The notes under the pieces were generated by a model. That model had not been told where the DNA came from. It did not search any database and saw only the letters and a list, made by a program, of their open reading frames with translations. A DNA stretch of 11,561 bases from contig JAFYBU010000018.1 of the NCBI GenBank assembly GCA_017540065.1, forward strand, positions 1 to 11,561, in the 5' to 3' direction. Origin of the DNA: Alphaproteobacteria bacterium. Lineage in GTDB: Bacteria > Pseudomonadota > Alphaproteobacteria > CAAHEQ01 > UBA3637. The position numbers and the translations under genes are program-made. Shown piece after piece: positions 1-6,094 of the stretch. Each line of letters opens with the position of its first letter. Position 1 is the first letter of the stretch.

Positions 1-54
1 ACGTGAAAGGGTGTTGTGTTCATCTAATAAAAAATCAGAATCAATAAAGGGCAT
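1..54 (-). CDS. 5' end of an unidentified gene, overlapping the FliF-FliG stop codon (partial)
   Basis: On the minus strand an ATG at 54-52 shares its A with the last base of the upstream gene's TAA stop (TAATG arrangement). An open frame runs from there to the window edge and encodes 18 residues beginning MPFIDSDFLLDEHNTLSR. The one-base overlap is the usual signature of translational coupling within an operon, so I read this as the next gene of the FliF-FliG unit. In alphaproteobacterial flagellar operons such as that of Caulobacter, fliF and fliG are followed by a fliH-type gene and fliN. FliH or FliN would therefore be the first guess, but 18 residues are too few to test it and I see no diagnostic motif. 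The start is well supported by position; identity is unknown. Confidence 0.5.
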   Translation of the reverse strand, partial: MPFIDSDFLLDEHNTLSR

Positions 55-1199
55 TAAGTTTTTTCCTTTAGAAGTTCTGCAGTGTGTAAAATTTTCTTTT
101 GTGCCTGTTCACTTTCTTCTTTTGAACAAGAATTTAATTGTATTTTTTGGACCAATGTTTCCCATAAATCAGACGGAATATTCTTTTGGAATTTTTCTAG
201 AATTTCCTTGGGAGCTATTTGTAAAGCGTTCACTAAATCGTTTTTACTGACATAATGCAGTAAGGCTTGTATTTCTTTATCATTCCAATTTTTCAATTTA
301 TTAAAGGTGAAATCAGAGGTTTTATTATTCCATTGAAATGCCTTTACGATTTTAACCAGATGCTCTTCTGTTTCCTGTAAAAGAATAGATTTATCTGCGG
401 GGGGTAATTTTTCAATATGATTCAGATGTAAGGTTACTTGATTCATATAATCGGTTGGTAATAAATCAACAATGCCGGCAGATTTTTCTTGTGGTAAACG
501 ATACAATACAAATGCAGTTATTTCAGGTCGATTTGACTTTAATAAATTGGCCAATTCATTTGTCGGGATATTTTCAATTTGTTGCCATAAATCATTATTA
601 CTGGCTGGATAAGTTAAGCAATTCTTTTTTTGTGAGAAGATGTTAATCCATTCAAAGCATAACCAAATGATTCCGGCTAAAATACAAAGGAATAAAACTC
701 CTCCGGTTCTTATCAACCACATAGGACTTAATCCGAAACTCCAAAAAGAAACAGGGGCAAAGGGCAATATCTCAACGGTTAATTTATCGCCTCTTTCTTG
801 ATTAAAACCAACGGCCGTTTTTATCAAACGTTCATATGCGGAAAGCTTATTCTTTGATGCTCCGTTAATCAAAACACTTATCGATTGTCCTACCAAAACA
901 GGATCATTTTCACGAATAACAGTTTGTGTTTTGTTTTGGGGATCAAATTGTTTTTTGATGATTTTTTGACGTTTTATTTCAGCTTGAACTGCAGCTTGAA
1001 TATTTCCGATCCCTATAGTTGGTTCTAATAAATCAACCAATTTGTTCTCTAATTTTTTTTCATATTTTTCCTGCAAAGAAAAGATGGAGGGGCGTCTGAA
1101 ATTATGGACAGACAAAATTCTTCCCGTCCAGACGCCGATGCACATAAAGCACATGGCAATCAAGATTCCGGAAAGGGTATGCTTGTATTTATTTCGCAT
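54..1199 (-). CDS. FliF-FliG chimera: reduced MS-ring protein fused to reduced rotor protein
   Basis: A 381-residue inner-membrane protein that I read as two flagellar basal-body proteins in one chain. Residues 11-29 form a first membrane segment. Residues 40-150 resemble the last ring-building domain (RBM3) of FliF, with GIGNIQAAV at 63-71 and the signature GFNQERGDKLTVEILPF at 131-147. Residues 159-183 form a second membrane segment. Residues 212-285 resemble the FliG middle armadillo domain (NELANLLKSNRPE at 214-226, where FliG has an EHPQ motif). Residues 297-381 align with the FliG C1-6 domain, beginning FTFN at 297-300. RBM1, RBM2, most of the beta-collar insertion, FliG-N and ARM-C appear absent. 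A typical FliF is about 550 residues and FliG about 330. The ATG at 1199 is preceded six bases away by a Shine-Dalgarno run (AAGGGGAAA, minus strand). It is divergent from birA and coupled to the partial gene at 54-1. Homology is judged by eye and function is inferred. Confidence 0.75.
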   Translation of the reverse strand: MRNKYKHTLSGILIAMCFMCIGVWTGRILSVHNFRRPSIFSLQEKYEKKLENKLVDLLEPTIGIGNIQAAVQAEIKRQKIIKKQFDPQNKTQTVIRENDPVLVGQSISVLINGASKNKLSAYERLIKTAVGFNQERGDKLTVEILPFAPVSFWSFGLSPMWLIRTGGVLFLCILAGIIWLCFEWINIFSQKKNCLTYPASNNDLWQQIENIPTNELANLLKSNRPEITAFVLYRLPQEKSAGIVDLLPTDYMNQVTLHLNHIEKLPPADKSILLQETEEHLVKIVKAFQWNNKTSDFTFNKLKNWNDKEIQALLHYVSKNDLVNALQIAPKEILEKFQKNIPSDLWETLVQKIQLNSCSKEESEQAQKKILHTAELLKEKT

Positions 1200-1235
1200 T
1201 GTTGCTTTCCCCTTGGATGAAATAACCTATTTTTA

Positions 1236-1263
1236 TTTTTACTTTTTTCCGAAATAAAGTCAA
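1236..1263 (-). promoter_or_regulatory. Candidate promoter of the FliF-FliG chimera gene
   Basis: On the minus strand TTGACT (1263-1258) is followed after 16 bp by TAAAAA (1241-1236). The -35 box matches the consensus at 5 of 6 positions; the -10 box only at 4 of 6, and it lies in an A-rich run, so its exact position is uncertain. The transcript would carry a leader of about 30 nt containing the AAGGGGAAA ribosome-binding site at 1214-1206. Confidence 0.4.
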
Positions 1264-1271
1264 GAATTATT

Positions 1272-1300
1272 TTGCTTTTCGTTTATAAATCATGTATAAT
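1272..1300 (+). promoter_or_regulatory. Candidate birA promoter, placing the start point at or next to the ATG
   Basis: TTGCTT at 1272-1277 is separated by 17 bp from a perfect TATAAT at 1295-1300. Only seven bases lie between the -10 box and the birA ATG at 1308, so transcription should begin at or within a base or two of the start codon. No Shine-Dalgarno sequence could fit. The -35 box matches consensus at only 3 of 6 positions; the -10 box carries most of the support. Confidence 0.55.
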
Positions 1301-1307
1301 AAAAAGT

Positions 1308-1985
1308 ATGAAATGGGATATACATCAATTTGATACACTGGAAAGCACAAATGCAACGGCTTTATTGTGCCCCGTCGGGACGGTTGTAATGGCGGAAAGT
1401 CAAACGGCTGGTCGCGGTCGTTATGGGCGCACTTGGCAAAGTCCGAAAGGAAATCTTTACATGTCATTGGTTTTACCTGATTTGGGCAAAGATAATGTGG
1501 CAGTTCCTTTTTTGACGGCGGTTGCTGTTGCTGACAGCTTGCCCGGTTTTGATATTTCGCTGAAATGGCCTAATGATGTGTTGCTCTCGGGGAAAAAATT
1601 GGCCGGTATTTTGATTGAAAAGACACAAGATAAATTGGTGGTCGGTATTGGTGTGAATGTGATGACTTCCCCCGAAGAAGGTATCCTTTATCCCACGGCA
1701 AATTTAGCAGGACGTTTGCGTCCCATGACATTAGCTAAGCGTATTTTATTACAATACAATACTTTATTGGATTTACTGGATAAAAAAGGTTTCAAAGAAA
1801 TCCGTAAACGTTGGTTGGGTTATGCCACAGGGATTCATAAGAAAATCTCTATTCATTTGGCAGATACAGAATTGCAAGGTATTTTCAAAGGAATTGATGC
1901 CAAAGGGGCGCTCTTGTTAAAGCAAAAATCGGGAACCCGAACCTTGACTGTCGGAGATGTATTTTTTAATTTGAAGGATAAATAA
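1308..1985 (+). CDS. birA: Biotin-[acetyl-CoA-carboxylase] ligase, monofunctional
   Basis: Biotin protein ligase: it activates biotin with ATP to biotinyl-AMP and transfers it to a lysine of biotin carboxyl carrier domains, in the cytoplasm. The 225-residue protein has ESTN at 12-15, the biotinyl-AMP-binding loop GRGRYGRTW at 35-43, KWPND at 86-90, KLAGIL at 97-102 and GIGVNV at 113-118. A short C-terminal domain follows. There is no N-terminal helix-turn-helix, so this is the class I form that cannot act as a biotin-operon repressor. I chose the ATG at 1308 because the conserved region starts at once after it. An upstream in-frame TTG at 1272 would begin inside the promoter. The stop codon overlaps the rnj start by one base (TAATG), so the two genes are probably one operon. 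The order birA-rnj is common in Alphaproteobacteria. The mRNA is probably leaderless. Confidence 0.93.
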   Translation: MKWDIHQFDTLESTNATALLCPVGTVVMAESQTAGRGRYGRTWQSPKGNLYMSLVLPDLGKDNVAVPFLTAVAVADSLPGFDISLKWPNDVLLSGKKLAGILIEKTQDKLVVGIGVNVMTSPEEGILYPTANLAGRLRPMTLAKRILLQYNTLLDLLDKKGFKEIRKRWLGYATGIHKKISIHLADTELQGIFKGIDAKGALLLKQKSGTRTLTVGDVFFNLKDK

Positions 1986-3649
1986 TGACTGAATTAGTTT
2001 TTTCAAAAGATGAACTGGTCTTTGTACCGGTTGGTGGTGCCACAGGCGTTGGAATGAATTGCTTTGCTTATGGATTAAACGGTAAGTGGTTGGTGGTGGA
2101 TTGTGGCATCGGCTTCCCTGATGATAACTTGCCCGGGGTAGATTGTTTACTTCCGGATCCTCAATTTTTGGCCGAACACAAATCGGACATTGTCGGATTG
2201 GTGATTACCCATGCACATGAAGATCATATAGGGGCGATTCCATATCTTTGGCGTGATTTGCAATGTCCCATTTATTGTACAGCCTTTGCAAAAGAATTGA
2301 TTGAAAGTAAATTAGCTGAAACGGGGCTTTTGGGACGCGCAGATCTTCATATGGTAAATCAAGGGGACGAAATTACTCTTGATCCGTTTTCTGTGGAATT
2401 TGTCAAAATGACGCATTCTATTCCCGAAGCAAATGCTCTAGCCATTCGGACAAAAGCGGGGATGGTGGTTCATACGGGGGATTGGCGTTTTGAAGAAAAA
2501 AATGTGGCTGAAGATACAACGGATTATGAAACCTTAAAAGCTCTTGGTAAAGAGGGCGTTTTGGCCGTTGTTTGTGATTCCACAAATACTTCTGAAGAAA
2601 AAGTTCATGCCAATGAAGCAGATGTTCAAAAAACGCTCACAAAATTAATAGGCCAATATCCCAATCAAAAAATTGCGGTGGGTTGTTTTGCCAGTAATGT
2701 TGTTCGTATGCAAAGTATTTATCAGGCAGCCAAAGCCAATAATCGGGTTGTGTGTTTATTGGGGCGCAGTCTTTGGCGTATTGATGCGGCTGCACGTGCA
2801 ACAGGGTATTTCAAGGATATTCCTGAATTTTTATCGGAACAGGAAGCTTTGGAACTTCCGCAAACTCAAGTCCTTTATATTTGTACGGGTTCACAAGGCG
2901 AACGACATTCGGCATTGAATAATTTAACAACATTGATGCCAACCCCCAATCAAGTTTCTTTTGGGGCAGGGGATGTAATTATTTTTTCATCCAGTGTGAT
3001 TCCGGGGAATGAAAAAGTAATTGACCTTTTGCAGAAAAAATTGCGTTCTAAAGGGATTGAAATTATTACCGAAAAAACGGAACTTGTTCATATTTCCGGT
3101 CACTATGCCGGTGATGATTTAAAGAAAATGTATGATTTATTAAAACCCCATATAGTATTGCCGGTACATGGGGATACATATGAACTTAATTGTCACCAAC
3201 AAATGGCAAAAGAAATGGGAATTCCTTTTGCTTTTGGTCTTAATGACGGTCAAATGATTTCCTTGAAAAAAACGCCGGAAATTATAGGGGATGTTCCTTC
3301 TGGTATTTTGGCTGTGGATGGTAATCAAATTGTCCCCTTAAATGCAGATGTGTTAAAAAAACGTCGTAAGATGATGGACGAAGGAACGGCCGTTTTAACT
3401 TTGGTTGTGGACCATAATGCTCAAGTTATTGGTACGCCACAACTTTCGACTTTTGGCTTGATGTCAGATGATGAAGCTGTCAAGGGTGATTTGGGACAAG
3501 CGATTGCTTCGGCATTGGCTGAAATTGAACCGGAACGTGCGGGTGAAGACAATTTGATTAAGGATAAGATGCGTCACGTCGTTCGCGCCTTTTTAAAGGA
3601 ACGTTTTGGAAAAAAACCTCTTTTGGAAATTCATCTAATCAGAATTTAG
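1985..3649 (+). CDS. rnj: Ribonuclease J (metallo-beta-lactamase / beta-CASP RNase)
   Basis: RNase J combines 5'-to-3' exonuclease and endonuclease activity and acts in mRNA decay and rRNA maturation. The 554-residue length is normal for the family. Residues 76-81 (HAHEDH) are the zinc-binding HxHxDH motif. H144 (THSIP) and D166 (HTGDW) supply the further metal ligands. CDSTN at 198-202 and TGSQGE at 301-306 belong to the beta-CASP region. HISGH at 369-373 and PVHGD near 394-398 follow, and a C-terminal domain continues to the end. The ATG overlaps the birA stop by one base and is preceded by GAAGGA at 1973-1978, six bases away. The 3' end overlaps the convergent phosphoethanolamine transferase gene by 15 bp and I see no terminator hairpin there. 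Antisense read-through between the two is therefore possible. Confidence 0.93.
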   Translation: MTELVFSKDELVFVPVGGATGVGMNCFAYGLNGKWLVVDCGIGFPDDNLPGVDCLLPDPQFLAEHKSDIVGLVITHAHEDHIGAIPYLWRDLQCPIYCTAFAKELIESKLAETGLLGRADLHMVNQGDEITLDPFSVEFVKMTHSIPEANALAIRTKAGMVVHTGDWRFEEKNVAEDTTDYETLKALGKEGVLAVVCDSTNTSEEKVHANEADVQKTLTKLIGQYPNQKIAVGCFASNVVRMQSIYQAAKANNRVVCLLGRSLWRIDAAARATGYFKDIPEFLSEQEALELPQTQVLYICTGSQGERHSALNNLTTLMPTPNQVSFGAGDVIIFSSSVIPGNEKVIDLLQKKLRSKGIEIITEKTELVHISGHYAGDDLKKMYDLLKPHIVLPVHGDTYELNCHQQMAKEMGIPFAFGLNDGQMISLKKTPEIIGDVPSGILAVDGNQIVPLNADVLKKRRKMMDEGTAVLTLVVDHNAQVIGTPQLSTFGLMSDDEAVKGDLGQAIASALAEIEPERAGEDNLIKDKMRHVVRAFLKERFGKKPLLEIHLIRI

Positions 3650-5233
3650 AATACTTTTTTTCGGTTTATAATCCTTGTTTGAAAGCGAAGAAATATCGAT
3701 AACCGTATGAATTAAATCTTCCAATTTATATGGTTTATTTGAATTTTTCTTTCTTTCTTTGATATCAGGTCGCACTTCTTCCAATTCTTTTGAAAGCCAT
3801 AATCTTAACGGAACAGAAGTCATGGGTTCATTGGCTAATTCGGAGTGTCCTAATAATTTTGTTGTGGTGCTGTCAAAGACATCTTCTCCATGATCTGAAA
3901 AATAAAGCAGATAACTTATTCCATTTTTCGTTTTTAATTTTTTAATCATTTCGGTTAAAACCCAATCGGTATAACGAACTGAATCATCATACGAATTTAA
4001 AAGCTCTTGGTTCTTGGTTGACAATTTTTTACTGGGCACAGTTCCTTTGAAATACCTAAATTCAGACGGATAACGATTTACATAAGCAGAATGTGATCCA
4101 ATTAAATGAACAAAAATGACCTTTTTTTCTTCCTCATTATCTAAAATCTTTTGAATGTCGGGCAGCATATCTCCATCTAATCCGGCTTTTTCAAAACGTT
4201 TCATTCCCCCAAAGTTAAAACATTTATTGTAATCTGCATGCATAGTTAATGCAGTAATCACAGTTTCCAATTCATCCAAGGCATATTGATTGGATAACCA
4301 ATAAGTTTTGAACCCGGCTTGTTTGAAATAATCGATTAAAGATCCCTTTGTATAAACGTAATTCGGGTGTTCCGAATCAGCAAAAGTAATTGCCTGTTCC
4401 AAAGAAGGAATTGTCTGAGCAAATTGGGAAGTCACTTTTGAAAAAGAAATGATTTCGTCTTTAAGTGCATCTGTAAATTCGTTTGTGTTTCTGGTATAAC
4501 CGTAACAAGAATAATGCATGCTGTTTGAACTTTCGCCGATAACAATAATGTATGTTTGTGGTTGCTTCAGATTGGCTGTAATCTTATCAAAAGTCGGCGC
4601 TTTATTTTGGGCAATTTTTTCTCTTAAGGCTAAATAATTTCTGCGATATGCAAAGTAATGATAAAACAAATTTGAAAAAGGATTCAGAACGTATCCATCC
4701 TTAAACTTTGGCCATCGTTTTGGTAAATTATGAATAAAAGGGATAGCCAAAAGAGCGGCGCATACAACAACGAGTACCTGAATAAATAAGGAAGAATAAT
4801 AAGGTGTTGAAATCAAAGTAATCAGATAAAAAGGAAATCCGTAAAACAAAATTCCCCCTACATATAAAACAGGTGGGATATTTTGACTGATAAATTCTTT
4901 TGTTTCACGCATATTTGTAACGAAAAAACTGTAAAAGGTATTCAAACCGATACGTACCCCGAATAAATAGATATGGCCCAATTCTAAAAACATTAAAGGC
5001 ATAAAGATGGCTTGTATGATTATCAAATAAATTTTTGTGATTTCCGGTTTAATTAGAAAAGGTAATGATACTAATGCACAAACGGGAACGGTGCGAATAA
5101 AGTCTTTTACTAATAATTTAACAAAAGTTTTACTTTTTAATTTTTCCAAAGAAACTGTTTTAATCGTTACATAAATCAACGGTAAAAATCCGATAAAGCA
5201 AATATATAAAAAAGCAGGTAAGAAAGAGTGCAT
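3635..5233 (-). CDS. Phosphoethanolamine transferase, EptA/CptA-like (sulfatase superfamily)
   Basis: An inner-membrane enzyme with a periplasmic catalytic domain that transfers phosphoethanolamine from phosphatidylethanolamine to an envelope acceptor and leaves diacylglycerol. The 532-residue protein begins with about five hydrophobic segments (roughly residues 5-25, 45-62, 67-90, 122-142 and 148-168). The alkaline-phosphatase-fold domain starts near residue 227. Metal-site and catalytic residues are visible: GES at 233-235, the likely nucleophile T274 (FAQTIPSLEQAITF), HLIGSH at 376-381, SDHGED at 446-451 and GHSE at 462-465. The YGYTRNT and IPSLEQAITFAD stretches recall the CptA (LPS-core) branch more than EptA. 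The acceptor cannot be decided: lipid A, LPS core or a periplasmic glucan are all possible. The ATG at 5233 has an AAAGGAAA ribosome-binding site. The gene is divergent from dgkA, whose product recycles the diacylglycerol by-product, and has a consensus promoter. Confidence 0.88.
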   Translation of the reverse strand: MHSFLPAFLYICFIGFLPLIYVTIKTVSLEKLKSKTFVKLLVKDFIRTVPVCALVSLPFLIKPEITKIYLIIIQAIFMPLMFLELGHIYLFGVRIGLNTFYSFFVTNMRETKEFISQNIPPVLYVGGILFYGFPFYLITLISTPYYSSLFIQVLVVVCAALLAIPFIHNLPKRWPKFKDGYVLNPFSNLFYHYFAYRRNYLALREKIAQNKAPTFDKITANLKQPQTYIIVIGESSNSMHYSCYGYTRNTNEFTDALKDEIISFSKVTSQFAQTIPSLEQAITFADSEHPNYVYTKGSLIDYFKQAGFKTYWLSNQYALDELETVITALTMHADYNKCFNFGGMKRFEKAGLDGDMLPDIQKILDNEEEKKVIFVHLIGSHSAYVNRYPSEFRYFKGTVPSKKLSTKNQELLNSYDDSVRYTDWVLTEMIKKLKTKNGISYLLYFSDHGEDVFDSTTTKLLGHSELANEPMTSVPLRLWLSKELEEVRPDIKERKKNSNKPYKLEDLIHTVIDISSLSNKDYKPKKSILNSD

Positions 5234-5259
5234 TTCGGTTTCCTTTCAAGTTTGTCCGC

Positions 5260-5288
5260 ATTATAATATGACTTGTCGGGTATGTCAA
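5260..5288 (-). promoter_or_regulatory. Perfect consensus sigma-70-type promoter of the phosphoethanolamine transferase gene
   Basis: On the minus strand TTGACA (5288-5283) and TATAAT (5265-5260) are separated by exactly 17 bp, so both boxes and the spacing match the consensus fully. The predicted leader is about 20 nt and contains the AAAGGAAA ribosome-binding site. An ACTTG/CAAGT inverted repeat (5271-5275 and 5286-5290) overlaps the -35 box and spacer and could be an operator; this is weak. Confidence 0.8.
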
Positions 5289-5297
5289 GTAAACATC

Positions 5298-5326
5298 TTG
5301 CTTTTATTTTTGTTTTAGTATATAGT
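5298..5326 (+). promoter_or_regulatory. Candidate dgkA promoter, placing the start point next to the ATG
   Basis: TTGCTT at 5298-5303 is followed after 17 bp by TATAGT at 5321-5326. Six bases separate the -10 box from the dgkA ATG at 5333, so the transcript should be leaderless or nearly so. The -35 hexamer is identical to that proposed for birA, with the same spacer length. Confidence 0.5.
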
Positions 5327-5332
5327 GAAGTT

Positions 5333-5689
5333 ATGAAAAGATTTTTATTCGGTTGTAAGCATCTTTTAAAAGCCTTTGTCTATTCTTGGCAAGGGGGGAA
5401 AGCGTTGTTTAAAAATGAAATTGCGTTTCGACAAGACTTGCTTGTATTTATCGTCGGCCTTTGTGTTTGTTTTTGTCTTACCTTGACGGCCACCCAACGT
5501 GCGATAATGGTATTTTCTTTATTCCTTATATTATTAATGGAAACAGTTAATTCAGCCATTGAAGCTGTTGTCGACAGAATTTCAGAAGAACGCCATCCTC
5601 TTTCCGGACAGGCAAAAGATATGGGTAGTTTTTTGGTTTTCTTGTCTTTTGTTAATGCGATTGTTGTTTGGATGTTGATTTTACTTTAA
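5333..5689 (+). CDS. dgkA: Diacylglycerol kinase (DgkA family)
   Basis: A small trimeric inner-membrane kinase that phosphorylates diacylglycerol to phosphatidic acid, returning it to phospholipid synthesis. The 118 residues compare with about 121 in E. coli. An amphipathic N-terminus with YSWQG at 17-21 and NEIAFRQ at 28-34 is followed by three membrane segments (about 36-54, 56-70 and 97-118). The active-site block ETVNSAIEAVVDRI at 70-83 and GQAKDMGS at 92-99 provide E29, E70, N73, E77, K95 and D96, which correspond to known catalytic and metal-binding residues one position earlier in E. coli DgkA. An in-frame ATG lies further upstream (5282), but it falls within the promoter region and would add a non-conserved extension, so I start at 5333. 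The gene is divergent from the phosphoethanolamine transferase, which produces its substrate. Its 3' end overlaps the convergent lipoprotein gene by 9 bp. Confidence 0.93.
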   Translation: MKRFLFGCKHLLKAFVYSWQGGKALFKNEIAFRQDLLVFIVGLCVCFCLTLTATQRAIMVFSLFLILLMETVNSAIEAVVDRISEERHPLSGQAKDMGSFLVFLSFVNAIVVWMLILL

Positions 5690-6049
5690 TTTCTTGAAAA
5701 TTAGGACATCTTTTTCATCAAAAAAAATTTTTAATTCTTCCTCTTTAATCTCAAATCTGTATCCGTTTGTCAATTTGTCAAAATAAACTCTTTCGGCTTT
5801 CATCTGCGGTTTTGTTCCGGATTTCATTGTATTAGTAATTCCCGAAAAGCTGATGGTATTATCATAGATGTGATATTTTCCCCAATAATCGTTGACCGCT
5901 TTTCCGTAAAATCGTCCGTCAGGATTAAATCCCAATGTAATTATGGGAATTTCAGAATCGATCAACTGGTATTCTTGACCGACCGGTGTCAATTCTTTTT
6001 CCTTACAACCAACCAAAAAGGTTAAAAACATTAAAAGTAAATAACGCAT
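5681..6049 (-). CDS. Small lipoprotein with a META/HslJ-like domain
   Basis: A 122-residue predicted lipoprotein. Residues 1-14 form a short signal peptide ending in the lipobox LVGC, so cleavage and lipidation are expected at C15. The mature part resembles the META domain of HslJ-type proteins. It has a strand ending in FNPDGRFYGKAVNDYWGKY (about 41-59), then a TISFSGITNT strand (65-74), a KAERVYFDKL segment and a closing pair of strands (LKIFFDEKDVLIFKK). The cysteine-containing GCN and MAC positions typical of HslJ are not kept. META-domain proteins are linked to heat-shock and antibiotic tolerance in a few cases, but the molecular function is unclear, so I assign none. Two ATGs lie close together upstream. 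The one at 6049 is in frame with the signal peptide; the one at 6058 is not. No Shine-Dalgarno sequence lies at normal distance. Confidence 0.72.
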   Translation of the reverse strand: MRYLLLMFLTFLVGCKEKELTPVGQEYQLIDSEIPIITLGFNPDGRFYGKAVNDYWGKYHIYDNTISFSGITNTMKSGTKPQMKAERVYFDKLTNGYRFEIKEEELKIFFDEKDVLIFKKLK

Positions 6050-6055
6050 ATGATC

Positions 6056-6084
6056 ATTTTCTGCTTTTTATCCTCGAAAGTCAA
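6056..6084 (-). promoter_or_regulatory. Candidate promoter of the META lipoprotein gene
   Basis: On the minus strand TTGACT (6084-6079) is followed after 17 bp by GAAAAT (6061-6056), matching the -10 consensus at 4 of 6 positions. Six bases separate it from the ATG at 6049, the same leaderless layout proposed for dgkA. The absence of a Shine-Dalgarno sequence at normal distance fits. The weak -10 box makes this tentative. Confidence 0.38.
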
Positions 6085-6094
6085 TAAATAATTC

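Noticed and set aside
1272..1307. In-frame TTG upstream of birA that would add 12 residues
   Set aside because: It coincides with the proposed -35 box, has no ribosome-binding site, and the extension is not part of the biotin ligase family. The ATG at 1308 is preferred.
3601..3634. Repeated TTTTGGAAA near the rnj stop as a possible terminator
   Set aside because: The copies are direct, not inverted, so no hairpin forms.
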